Shown here: piece by piece, positions 34,164-42,796 of the stretch
How positions within the stretch are numbered: position 1 is the stretch's first letter
How the letters are laid out: the number at the start of each line of letters is the position of its first letter
From: Xanthobacter sp. NM-25
GTDB taxonomy: Bacteria; Pseudomonadota; Alphaproteobacteria; Rhizobiales; Xanthobacteraceae
Length of the DNA: 64,000 nt
Assembly (NCBI RefSeq): GCF_022138605.1
Contig: NZ_JACBFS010000009.1
Span: 62,001 to 126,000, forward strand
Direction: 5' to 3'
Position numbers and translations under genes: made by a program
The notes under the pieces: generated by a model
Told to the model about the DNA's origin: nothing
The model's input: the letters and a program-made list of their open reading frames with translations, nothing else
Database searches by the model: none

Positions 34164-35026
34164 ACCAGGAAGCCGGCAATCACCTCGCATTCCGCCGCGC
34201 TCAGATGGAAATCGAAGATCGCCAGATCTTCCGCCATGTGCGCGGCAGATGTGGTGCCCGTCAGGCACACCACATCCTGCTGGGTGAGGTAGCGGAAAAA
34301 GGCCTGCGCGGGGGTCGCCCCATGCCGCCCCGCGATCGCCCCGAGCTCCGGCCGCGCCAGCAGCTCCGGATTGGCGGTGAGGGTCCAGAAGCTCTCGTAG
34401 AGCACCCCTTCGCGCCGGCAGAAGGCGCGGATCTCCCGATCATAGCCGGTCTTGGCATAGAACCGGTTCTGCAGCAGCGCCGGCTTGATGCGGGCGTGCT
34501 CATAGATCCGCTTGAAGCGCTCCGGCTCATAGCAATTGCTGAGCCCGAGCTGGCGCACCACTCCACCCTCGCAGGCGCTCTCCATGGCCCGCCAGACGGC
34601 GAAGGTGTGCTCGTCGTCCGGATAGGGCGAGTGGAGGATCAGGGCGTCGAGATAGTCCGTGCGCAGGTTGCGCAGCGATGCGCGAAAGGACTGCCGCACC
34701 TGCTCGTCCAGCGGACCCGCCGGATCGTAGGGCAGATTGGCCGGCTCCTGACCGCCGACGGGGGTGAATTTGGTCTGCAGGTAGAGGTCCTGGCGCGACA
34801 GCCCTTCGGCCAGCACCGCCGCCACCCCCGCGCCCACGCCCGGCTCGTCATAATGCTTGGGCTGACAGGCGGTGTCGATGCCGCGAAAACCCGCCCGCAG
34901 GGCCTGCGCCACCAGATCGGCGGTCCGCTCCTTCTTCCAGGCGGTGCCGTAGAGCAGGCGCGGCATCCGCACTCCCGCGCTGGAGAGGATGCCTTGCGGC
35001 GCATCGTCATCGCTGTCCGCCATCAC
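34160..35026 (-). CDS. Aldo/keto reductase
   Basis: NADPH-dependent (alpha/beta)8-barrel reductase of 288 residues. The catalytic tetrad is evident: Asp in GIDTACQ, Tyr in KHYDE, Lys in QTKFTP and His in LILHSPYPD. The start codes for MM; SD strength does not decide between the two. It faces the second sugar porter with no gap, and the two share a terminator palindrome. It may reduce a keto-sugar in the local pathway; substrate unknown. Confidence 0.9.
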   Translation of the reverse strand: MMADSDDDAPQGILSSAGVRMPRLLYGTAWKKERTADLVAQALRAGFRGIDTACQPKHYDEPGVGAGVAAVLAEGLSRQDLYLQTKFTPVGGQEPANLPYDPAGPLDEQVRQSFRASLRNLRTDYLDALILHSPYPDDEHTFAVWRAMESACEGGVVRQLGLSNCYEPERFKRIYEHARIKPALLQNRFYAKTGYDREIRAFCRREGVLYESFWTLTANPELLARPELGAIAGRHGATPAQAFFRYLTQQDVVCLTGTTSAAHMAEDLAIFDFHLSAAECEVIAGFLV

Positions 35027-35204
35027 CCCAGCCCCCCTTGCCGGCCCCGTGCCGCAGCCGTCAGCCCGCTGCCCCGACGTCTCGCCTGCCCTGGCCCGCC
35101 GGTCCGGACCCGCGCGCGCCGCGCTCGAGCCGCGGCTGCACGCAACGGGCGTGCCAACGGCGGGACGATTCCCCCACCGAGGCTGGCCTGCGGTGTCCCG
35201 CGGG

Positions 35205-36074
35205 TCAACCGCCGTAGCCGGCGAACTTCGACTTGGAGATGGAGGTGGCCGCCACCTGCACGTGCTGCACCAGTTCGGCCTGCGCCCGCTCCACCGTCCA
35301 GCGGGTGGTGGGCACGGAGATGTTGATGGCGGCCACGGCGCGGCCGTGCTCGTCGGTAATGGCGGCGGCCACCGAAATGTCGCCCATCACTGTCTCGTTC
35401 ATGACGATGGCGTAGCCGGTCTCCCGCGCCTGGCGCACCCGCGCGCGCAGGGCCTGCGGATCGGTGACCGTGAAGGGGGTGATGGGCTCCAGGGGCGTGC
35501 GGCGCAGCGCCTCCTCCAGCTCCTCGTCGGAATGGCGCGAGAGGATGGCGGTGCCCGAGGCGGTGAACAGGGCCGGCAGGCGGCTGCCCACCACGATGTC
35601 CACATTCACCAGATGCCGGCCGGGAAAGCGGGCGACAAACACGATCTCGTGGCCGTCCAATTCCTGCAAATTGGCCGTCTCACCCACGTTGCGGCTGATC
35701 TCGAGCAGATAGGGCGAAGCCTTGTCGATCAGTTCGTTGGCGCGGATGTAGCTGTAGGAGAACTGCAGCACCTTGGAGGTGAGGCGATAGTTGCGGGTCT
35801 GCGGCACCCGCTGCAGATAGCCCAGCGCCTCCAGGGTGTGCACCAGGCGCTGGGTGGCGCTGCGGTCGAGGCCGGAGGCGCGGGCGATGTCCACCAGCGT
35901 CATGAAGCGGTGCGGCCCGTCGAAGGCGTGCAGCACCTGGAACGCCTTTTCCACCGACCCGACGAACAGGGTCGAGCGCTCCGCCTTGGCGGCCGCCTTC
36001 TCCGGCTCGGCCTGGGAAGTGAGGGAAGACCCGGTTCGCGTCATGGCCCCTATCTGTCTGCGATCGGCGGTCAT
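35205..36074 (-). CDS. IclR family transcriptional regulator
   Basis: Regulator of 289 residues. The winged HTH is at about 35-95 (VEKAFQVLHAFDG, LVDIARASGLDRSATQRLVHTLEALGYL shown here only in part), followed by the IclR effector domain with ETANLQELDGHEIVFVAR and LPALFTASGTAIL. ATG 36074 has GGGGAGG upstream; ATG 36044 is an alternative. It is the last gene of the FAD-oxidase/ABC/DapA operon and probably controls it, with a 2-oxo or hydroxy acid as ligand (inference). Confidence 0.92.
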   Translation of the reverse strand: MTADRRQIGAMTRTGSSLTSQAEPEKAAAKAERSTLFVGSVEKAFQVLHAFDGPHRFMTLVDIARASGLDRSATQRLVHTLEALGYLQRVPQTRNYRLTSKVLQFSYSYIRANELIDKASPYLLEISRNVGETANLQELDGHEIVFVARFPGRHLVNVDIVVGSRLPALFTASGTAILSRHSDEELEEALRRTPLEPITPFTVTDPQALRARVRQARETGYAIVMNETVMGDISVAAAITDEHGRAVAAINISVPTTRWTVERAQAELVQHVQVAATSISKSKFAGYGG

Positions 36075-36099
36075 TGCAAGCCGTGCCTCCCCTTTGCCG

Positions 36100-37005
36100 T
36101 CAGGCCGCGCGCTCGGTGACGGCCAACAGGCGCTGCAGCTCGGCCCGCAGCGCGCTCTGCAGGGCCGGGGCCGGCTCCACCAGCGGCGCCAGCATGTGGG
36201 GCGCGTTGACACCGATCAGGTCCATGACCGACTTCATGGGGCCGGGGTTGGTCTCCTGGAACGCCATGTTCATGAGGGGGATCAGCTGGCGGTGGAGCGC
36301 CAGCGCCTCGGCGGTGCGGCCGGCCTCAGCCGCCTCCAGGATCTGCCGCCAGGCGCGCGGCAGCAGGTTCGCCGTCACCACGATGCCGCCCTTGGCGCCC
36401 GCCGCCACATGCAGGGGGAAGAGGCTGTCCTCGCCGCTCAGCACGGTGAAGCTCTCGTCCACCCCGGCCACCACCTGCAGGAAGTGGTACATGTCGAGAT
36501 TGCACGCCTTCATGCCGATGATGTTGGGATGGCGCGACAACGTGTGGATCACCTCCGGCGCGATGGCGATGCGGGTGCGGTAGGGGATCTCGTAGAGCAG
36601 CACCGGCACCGGCGAGGCATCGGCATAGCGCAGGAAATAGTCGCGCAAACCGGCCTGGGTGGGGTTGGTGTAATAGGGCGTCAGCACCAGCAGGGCATCG
36701 ACGCCCTCGGCGGCGAACTCTTTGCCGGCCTGAAGCGCATCATGAAAGCCGGTGTCGAGCACGCCGGCGATCACCGGGCCCTTGCCGGCCATGGCGGTGA
36801 CCGACAGCGCCGCCATGCGCTGCCGCTCGCGCCGGGCCAGCGCCCCATATTCGCCCGTGCCCCCGAGCGGCACCACGCCATCGACCCCCTGCTGCAGCAG
36901 CCAGGAGAACAGGGCGCCGACGGCCACCTCGTCCACGCTGTCGTCATCGCGCACCGGCGTGGGCAGGGCGGGGAAGATGCCTCGAAGGCGGTCTGCGGTC
37001 AGCAT
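36100..37005 (-). CDS. DapA/NAL family lyase (2-oxoacid aldolase-like)
   Basis: TIM-barrel Schiff-base enzyme of 301 residues in the dihydrodipicolinate synthase/N-acetylneuraminate lyase superfamily. Motifs are GGTGEYGAL (phosphate/carboxylate loop), YEIPYRTRI (catalytic Tyr) and the Schiff-base Lys in IIGMKACNLD. It is not likely the housekeeping DapA: it sits in a catabolic operon with an FAD-linked oxidase, a polyamine-type importer and an IclR regulator, so a 2-keto acid aldolase or dehydratase role is more plausible. Family membership is firm; substrate is not. Confidence 0.9.
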   Translation of the reverse strand: MLTADRLRGIFPALPTPVRDDDSVDEVAVGALFSWLLQQGVDGVVPLGGTGEYGALARRERQRMAALSVTAMAGKGPVIAGVLDTGFHDALQAGKEFAAEGVDALLVLTPYYTNPTQAGLRDYFLRYADASPVPVLLYEIPYRTRIAIAPEVIHTLSRHPNIIGMKACNLDMYHFLQVVAGVDESFTVLSGEDSLFPLHVAAGAKGGIVVTANLLPRAWRQILEAAEAGRTAEALALHRQLIPLMNMAFQETNPGPMKSVMDLIGVNAPHMLAPLVEPAPALQSALRAELQRLLAVTERAA

Positions 37006-37033
37006 TGAACAAAACCTCTGTGGGGAAACGGAT

Positions 37034-38827
37034 TCAGCGGGCGGCGGGACGACGCAGCCGGTCGGCCACGAAGATCAGCGCTCCGACGAACAGGAACAGG
37101 CAGGTGGACACCGCCGCGATCACCGGGGACACCTGCAGCGTCACCTCGTCCCAGAACTGCTTGGGCAAAGTGGCGTTGAGGCCGCCGGAGGCGAACAAAG
37201 CGATGGTGAGCTCGTCAAACGAGGTCGCGAAGGCGAACAGGAAGGACGACATCATGCCCGCGCCGAGGATTGGCAGGGTGACGTGCCGCAGGGTGGCAAA
37301 GCGCCCGGCCCCCAGGCTCTGGGCGGCGAGGTCGAGGCGGGTGTCGTAGGTGCGCAGCACCGCCATCATGGTCATCACCACATAGGGCACCGCCACCACC
37401 GTGTGGCCCAGCACCAGACCGAGGGCGCTGCCCACCAGGCCGATGTTGGCGAAGAAGTAGAACAGGCCCACGGCGATGATGATGCGCGGCACCACGATGG
37501 GCGACAGCACCAGGCCCAGCAGCAGCCCCTTGCCCGGCAGGTTGCCGCGCACCAGAAGGAAGGCCGCCGGCGTACCGATGAGCATGGACAGGAGGCCGGT
37601 GCCGACGCCAACGATCAGCGAGCGGGTGAGCGCCTGCATCCAGATCGGCGAGTTGAAGACGTCCTGGTACCACTGCAGGGTGAAGCCGGTGGGCGGCCAG
37701 TTGAGCCCGCCGCTGCCGAACGACAGCGGGATCATCAGCACCGCCGGCACGGTCATGACGATGAGGATGGTCCACACCACCACCGACAGCCCTCGGGAAC
37801 TCTCGCCGGGCGCCCGCCGCCGGCGGCGTCGGGGCAGCAGCGCCAGCAGCGCGTCGGTGATGACACCGAGCACCGTGAGGATGGCGTCGCCGATGCGATG
37901 GGCGAAGCTTGAGCCGGCGCCGGCGGCCCGCGCCGACGATGATCCGGTCATGGTGGAGAGGCCGAGCAGGCGGTCGTAGACCACGAACACCGCCAGCACC
38001 ACCACCAGCAGCAGCACCGAGATGGCCCCGGCGAAGCCCCAGTTCAGGGTCTGCTGGATCTGGTCGATGATCAGTTGGGTGATCATGGTCTCGCGCCGCC
38101 CGCCCAACAGCGCCGGCACGATGAAGAAGCCGATGGAGGTGACGAACACCATGATGGCGCCCGCCGCCACACCCGGCAGCGACAGCGGGAAATAGACCTT
38201 CCAGAACGCGCTGCCCGGCCGGGCGCCCAGGGTGGAGGCGGCCCGCGGCAGGTTGCGGTCGATATTCTCCATCACCGACAACATGGTGAGCACCGCCAGC
38301 GGCAGCAGCGCGTGCACCATGCCCACCAGCACGCTGCCGAGATTGTAGAGCAGGTCCGCCGGCCGCTCGATGAGGCCGAGTCCCAGCAGCAGCTTGTTCA
38401 CCACCCCGTGGCGCCCCAGCAGCACCACCCAGGCGAACGCCCGCACCAGGAAGCTGGTCCAGAACGCCAGCAGCACCCAGAACAGGAGCCGCTCCTTGGC
38501 CCGCCCGCCGCGCGTGGAGATGAGATAGGCCACCGGATAGCCGAGCACGGTGGAGAAGACCGCGGTGAGCAGCGAGATCTTCAAGGTGATCAGCAACACG
38601 TCGAAATAGACCGACGAGGCGAACAACTGCTGATACTGCTTCAGGCTGAAGCCGCTCTCGCCGACCACGCTGAGGGCCAGAAGCTGGCCCACCGGCAGGA
38701 TCAGGAACACCGCCAGCAGCGCCACCAGCGGCACGCCCATGGCGAGCTTGGTGAGCACCCTGCGGCGGGCATGGGCGCGCCGCGCCGCGTGGTTCACGCC
38801 CTGTGCCACCACATGCGAAGAGGCCAT
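37034..38827 (-). CDS. ABC transporter permease, fused PotB-PotC type
   Basis: A 597-residue inner-membrane protein containing two complete binding-protein-dependent permease domains of the spermidine/putrescine/Fe type. Domain 1 (about residues 30-290) carries an EAA-like loop RAASTLGARPGSAFWKVYFP and domain 2 (about 340-590) has a second one, LAAQSLGAGRFATLRHVTLP. They are joined by a linker rich in Arg (LLPRRRRRRAPGESS) of about 50 residues. In most related systems these are separate PotB and PotC genes. Codons and frame are continuous, so a real fusion rather than an assembly error is likely. It overlaps nothing and lies four bases after the ATPase. Confidence 0.93.
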   Translation of the reverse strand: MASSHVVAQGVNHAARRAHARRRVLTKLAMGVPLVALLAVFLILPVGQLLALSVVGESGFSLKQYQQLFASSVYFDVLLITLKISLLTAVFSTVLGYPVAYLISTRGGRAKERLLFWVLLAFWTSFLVRAFAWVVLLGRHGVVNKLLLGLGLIERPADLLYNLGSVLVGMVHALLPLAVLTMLSVMENIDRNLPRAASTLGARPGSAFWKVYFPLSLPGVAAGAIMVFVTSIGFFIVPALLGGRRETMITQLIIDQIQQTLNWGFAGAISVLLLVVVLAVFVVYDRLLGLSTMTGSSSARAAGAGSSFAHRIGDAILTVLGVITDALLALLPRRRRRRAPGESSRGLSVVVWTILIVMTVPAVLMIPLSFGSGGLNWPPTGFTLQWYQDVFNSPIWMQALTRSLIVGVGTGLLSMLIGTPAAFLLVRGNLPGKGLLLGLVLSPIVVPRIIIAVGLFYFFANIGLVGSALGLVLGHTVVAVPYVVMTMMAVLRTYDTRLDLAAQSLGAGRFATLRHVTLPILGAGMMSSFLFAFATSFDELTIALFASGGLNATLPKQFWDEVTLQVSPVIAAVSTCLFLFVGALIFVADRLRRPAAR

Positions 38828-38830
38828 GGC

Positions 38831-39922
38831 TCAGGCTCCCGCGCAGGGAATGGCGACGGCGTCGGCGCTGTGCCATTCCACCGCCAGGAGGTCGCCGATG
38901 GCATGGTGGGGGCTGCGGCGATGGGTGGGGAACGCCGCCACCAGCGGCGGCAGGCCCGGCGTCACCGGGTCCAGATAGAGCTTGGTGAGACTGCCGCTCA
39001 CCATGATCTCGGCGAGCCGGCCGGTGACCCGCCCATCGTCGGGCCGGGCGGCATCGACGGTGAGGTTCTGCGGGCGCACCAGCACCTTCACCTCCTGGCC
39101 CGGCGTGAAGGCCGCGCCATTGCCGCCCACCGGCGCCACCACGCCCCCCATGGCCACGTCCAGCGTCTCGCCAGCGACGGCGCGCACGGTGGCCGGCAGC
39201 AGGTTCGATTCCCCGAGGAAATCAGCCACGAACAGGGTGCGCGGACGGAAATAGAGATCGTCCGGCGTGCCCAATTGCTCGATGGACCCGGCATTCATCA
39301 GGCAGATGCGATCCGACATGGTCATCGCCTCTTCCTGGTCGTGGGTCACATAGATGATGGTGGTGCCGAGCTCGCGATGGATCCGCTTGATCTCAAGCTG
39401 CATATGGTCGCGCAGCTTCTTGTCGAGGGCGCCCAGGGGCTCGTCCATGAGCACGATGGAGGGGCGGAACACCAGGGCGCGGGCGAGCGCGATGCGCTGC
39501 TGCTGGCCGCCGGACAGCTCACGCGGAAAGCGGGCGGCCACCTGCGGCAGCCGCACCATCTCCAGCGCCTCCTGGGCACGGCGGTGCGCCTCGGCGGTGC
39601 CGACCTTCCGCATTTTCAGGGGGAAGGCGATGTTGTCGATGACGCTCATGTGGGGGAACAGGGCATAGTTCTGGAAGACCATGCCGATGTCCCGCTCATA
39701 GGGCGGGCTGTAGGTGATGTCGGCGCCCTCCATCAGGATGGCGCCGGCATCGGCGTCCGCCAGCCCGGCGATCAGGCTGAGCAAAGTGGTCTTGCCCGAC
39801 CCCGAGGGGCCGAGCAGGGTGAGGAACTCACCGTCCGCCACATCGAGGTCCGTCGGGGCAAGGGCGACGAAATCACCGTAGGTCTTGGTGAGCTGCGAGA
39901 TCTTCAGGCTCGATGCGGCCAT
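38831..39922 (-). CDS. ABC transporter ATP-binding protein (PotA type)
   Basis: ATPase of 363 residues for the same importer. Walker A is GPSGSGKTTLL, the Q-loop lies near VFQNYALFPH, the signature is LSGGQQQRIALARAL, Walker B is SIVLMDEP and the switch His is in VTHDQEEAM. The C-terminal ~100 residues form a TOBE domain as in PotA/FbpC. Translation is tightly spaced with the permease and the binding protein. Confidence 0.95.
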   Translation of the reverse strand: MAASSLKISQLTKTYGDFVALAPTDLDVADGEFLTLLGPSGSGKTTLLSLIAGLADADAGAILMEGADITYSPPYERDIGMVFQNYALFPHMSVIDNIAFPLKMRKVGTAEAHRRAQEALEMVRLPQVAARFPRELSGGQQQRIALARALVFRPSIVLMDEPLGALDKKLRDHMQLEIKRIHRELGTTIIYVTHDQEEAMTMSDRICLMNAGSIEQLGTPDDLYFRPRTLFVADFLGESNLLPATVRAVAGETLDVAMGGVVAPVGGNGAAFTPGQEVKVLVRPQNLTVDAARPDDGRVTGRLAEIMVSGSLTKLYLDPVTPGLPPLVAAFPTHRRSPHHAIGDLLAVEWHSADAVAIPCAGA

Positions 39923-39952
39923 GGCGGGCTCCTGTCGTCTGGAAGGAACGGC

Positions 39953-41038
39953 TTACTTCAGGAGCCAGGCGTTGAAGCGCTCGATGACCGCGGCCTGGTT
40001 GTCGAACCAGTATTTGGCGTCGATCTTCAGGCCGGTCTTGATGTTGTCCGGATAGGTGGGGCAGTTCTTCGCCATCTCCGGCTTGATGTAGTTGAAGGCC
40101 TCCGGCTGGGTGACGCCGGCGGGGAAATACTCGGTCAGCGCTGCCTGGCGCTTGGGGTCGGACGCGAAGGTGATGAACTGGCGGCAGGCGTCCGCATTGG
40201 GCGAGCCGGCCAGGATCGACCAGCTGTCGGCCCCCCAGATGCCCTGGTTCCAGATGATCCCCACCGGCGCGCCGGCGGCCTGCGCGGCCTGGGCACGGGA
40301 CACCCAGGTGGGCAGCATGTCCACCTCGCCGGAGGTCAGCATGTGCTCCACCTGCGCGCCGCTGGTCCACCACACGGCCACGTCCGGCTTGATCTTGTCG
40401 AGGGAGGCGAAGGCCTTGTCGAGGTCACACGGATAGACCTTGTCGGTGGGCACGCCGGCCGCCATCAGCGACTGCTCGATGGTGTCGAACGCATGCTTGC
40501 GCATGGCGCGGCGGCCGGGAATGCCCTTCACGTCCCACAGGTCCGCCCAGCTCTCCGGCGCCTTGCGGCCCTTGAAGGCATCGGTGCGATAGGCGAGCAC
40601 GGTGGAATAGACGTTGGTGCCGACCCCATAAGGCGACATGTACTGGGCCGGGATCGACTTGATCACCGCCTCGTTCTCGAGGCCGTGCTTTTCGAGATAG
40701 ACCCGCGCGCCGGCGGTGAGGATGAGGATGGCCGGCGAGCTGATCTTGGCCATGTCCCAGGTGTAGTTGCCGGTTTCCACCATGCTCTTGATCTGGGCGG
40801 TGGGCTCGGCATTGGCCTGCACCGCCACCACCTCGATGCCGGTGGCCTCGGTGAAGGGGCGGTAATAGATGGCACCATAGGCCTTGGTGTAGATGCCACC
40901 GTCGTCGCGCACCACGATGCGCTTGTTCTGGGCCCGGGCGGGGCTCCACACGGCGGGCATGGCGAGGGCGCCAGCGGCGGCGGCCCCCAGCAGCACGGTG
41001 CGACGCGAAACTCCGTTGGTCTTCGACGCGTGGGTCAT
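39953..41038 (-). CDS. ABC transporter substrate-binding protein (PotD type)
   Basis: Periplasmic binding protein of 361 residues. Its twin-arginine signal has GVSRRTVLLGAAAAGAL with cleavage near ARA (about residue 36). The mature part follows the PotD/PotF or Fe/carboxylate binding pattern (RIVVRDDGGIYTKAYGAIYY). Its ligand may be an organic acid or polyamine; the operon with 2-hydroxyacid oxidase and aldolase favours an acid or amino-acid derivative. Confidence 0.92.
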   Translation of the reverse strand: MTHASKTNGVSRRTVLLGAAAAGALAMPAVWSPARAQNKRIVVRDDGGIYTKAYGAIYYRPFTEATGIEVVAVQANAEPTAQIKSMVETGNYTWDMAKISSPAILILTAGARVYLEKHGLENEAVIKSIPAQYMSPYGVGTNVYSTVLAYRTDAFKGRKAPESWADLWDVKGIPGRRAMRKHAFDTIEQSLMAAGVPTDKVYPCDLDKAFASLDKIKPDVAVWWTSGAQVEHMLTSGEVDMLPTWVSRAQAAQAAGAPVGIIWNQGIWGADSWSILAGSPNADACRQFITFASDPKRQAALTEYFPAGVTQPEAFNYIKPEMAKNCPTYPDNIKTGLKIDAKYWFDNQAAVIERFNAWLLK

Positions 41039-41091
41039 GGCAGTTCCCTTATGTTTTTCAGGCTCTGGAGGGTCTTGAAAGGGGCGGGATG

Positions 41092-42513
41092 TCAGGGCGC
41101 CGGCGGCAGCAGCTTGCCGGGGTTGAACAGGCCGGCGGGGTCAAGCGCCGCCTTGAGGGTGCGCATCAGGGCGAGTTCCACCGCCGGCTTGCGGCGCGCC
41201 ATCTCGGGCACCAGGGTCTGGCCGATGCCGTGCTCGGCGCTGAAGGTGCCGCCGAGGGCGCTGCCGGCATCGGTCACCGCCGCCCGCACCCGGGCCGCGA
41301 TCTCCTCCCGGTTCTCCAGCGCCGCCCAGGCGGCATGGGTGAAGAAGGGGATGAAGTGCACATTGCCGTCGCCCATGTGGGCCACCACGATGGCAGGCAG
41401 ATCCGGCACCACCGCGCGCATGGCTTCGGTGGCGCTCCTGAGGAAGGCGGGCACGGCGGAAACCGGCACCGCGCAATCGGTGGTGAGGCCCACGCCCGCC
41501 TTCTTGTTGGCTTCCGAAACGCTGTGCCGCACCAGCCACATGGCGGCGCGCTGCGCCTCGCTGGAGGCCAGAACCGCATCGGTGACGAGGCCCGCCCGCA
41601 GCGCCTGCTCCAGCACCCTTTCCAACGTCGCGGTCAGCTCGCCTTCGTCGCCGGTGTCGGACAATTCCACCAGAAGGTGCCAGGGGGCGCCGGCGGCAAG
41701 CGGATTGCGCCGCCCGGGCACGTGATCGAGCACCAATTGCAGCTGCAGCGCGTTCATCAGCTCGAACGCCGAGAGCCGCGAGCTGCACGCGGCCTGGAAC
41801 AGGCCGAGCAGCTCCAGCGCCTGCTCCGGCGTCTCCAGCGCCAGCCACGCCACCGCATGGGCGGTGGGCAGGGGATGCAGCTTCAGCACCGCGCCGGTGA
41901 CGATCCCCAAGGTGCCTTCGGCGCCGATGAACAGGTGCTTGAGATCATAACCGGTGTTGTTCTTGCGCAGGGTGTAGAGGCCATCCCAGATGCTGCCGTC
42001 GGGCAGCACCACCTCGAGGCCCAGGATGTTCTCCCGCGTGTTGCCATAGCGCAGCACGCCGGTGCCGCCGGCATTGGTGGCGATGGTGCCGCCGATCTGG
42101 CACGAGCCCTCGGCGCCGAGGCTGATGGGATAGAGCCGGCCGGCGGCGGCCGCCGCCTCCTGCACCGTCGCCAGCACGCAGCCGGCTTCCACCACCATGG
42201 TGTTGTTGGCGGCATCGAGGGCGCGGATGCGGCGCATGCGGGAGAGATTGATGATCACCGGGCGCGCCGCGCCGCCCGGCACGGCACCGCCACACAAGCT
42301 GGTGTTGCCACCCTGCGGCAGCACCGGAACCCCACGGGTGGCGCAGATCTTCACCACCGCAGCCACTTCCTGGGTGGTGGCCGGCAGCACCACGCACTCA
42401 GCCGCGCCGCTATATCGCCCGCGCCAGTCGGTGAGATGGGGGGCGACATCGGCCGGCGCGGTGAGAATGGCCGTTTCGGCCAGGACCTGCCGGAGCGCGG
42501 AAAGGATCGTCAT
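41092..42513 (-). CDS. FAD-linked oxidase (GlcD/D-2-hydroxyacid dehydrogenase type)
   Basis: VAO/PCMH-family flavoprotein of 473 residues. The N-terminal FAD-binding domain has LPQGGNTSLCGGAVP (PP-loop) and SCQIGGTIATNAGGTGVLRYG; the C-terminal substrate domain ends GTFSAEHGIGQ, the His-containing segment typical of D-lactate, glycolate or D-2-hydroxyglutarate dehydrogenases. It is first in the operon with the ABC importer, DapA-type lyase and IclR regulator, suggesting the imported D-2-hydroxyacid is oxidised to the 2-oxoacid used by the lyase. Electron acceptor unknown. Confidence 0.93.
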   Translation of the reverse strand: MTILSALRQVLAETAILTAPADVAPHLTDWRGRYSGAAECVVLPATTQEVAAVVKICATRGVPVLPQGGNTSLCGGAVPGGAARPVIINLSRMRRIRALDAANNTMVVEAGCVLATVQEAAAAAGRLYPISLGAEGSCQIGGTIATNAGGTGVLRYGNTRENILGLEVVLPDGSIWDGLYTLRKNNTGYDLKHLFIGAEGTLGIVTGAVLKLHPLPTAHAVAWLALETPEQALELLGLFQAACSSRLSAFELMNALQLQLVLDHVPGRRNPLAAGAPWHLLVELSDTGDEGELTATLERVLEQALRAGLVTDAVLASSEAQRAAMWLVRHSVSEANKKAGVGLTTDCAVPVSAVPAFLRSATEAMRAVVPDLPAIVVAHMGDGNVHFIPFFTHAAWAALENREEIAARVRAAVTDAGSALGGTFSAEHGIGQTLVPEMARRKPAVELALMRTLKAALDPAGLFNPGKLLPPAP

Positions 42514-42555
42514 CGGGCGGTGCCTTGTGCGACGAATGCGAATTTTAATCGCATA

Positions 42556-42572
42556 ACAATTACATCAATTGT
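42556..42572. promoter_or_regulatory. Inverted repeat upstream of FAD-oxidase operon
   Basis: ACAATT-5 nt-AATTGT in the AT-rich upstream region, 43 bases before the flavoprotein start. Half-sites and spacing suit a dimeric regulator such as the IclR protein in this operon. It is the clearest element in the 283-base gap. Confidence 0.45.
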
Positions 42573-42796
42573 ATCTTAAACAAAGCGGCCCGCAGGTATC
42601 AAGACCTCTGCGGCCCCGCCCCGGCCGTATTCGGCCGAAAAGCCAGGGGCCGGCTCCGCGGCCGGCGCGCCTTGGCCGCGCCCCGACCACGGGGGACAAC
42701 GGAGTTGAGAGGGCAAAAGGGGCCGGTGGTTGTCACGCCCGGGCGTCAAAGATCCCCTTGGCGCGCCTGCTCCACGCGCGATCCGCACGTACCGGC

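Noticed and set aside
41039..41091. Possible riboswitch ahead of the PotD-type gene
   Set aside because: The gap is only 53 bases and has no recognisable conserved core.
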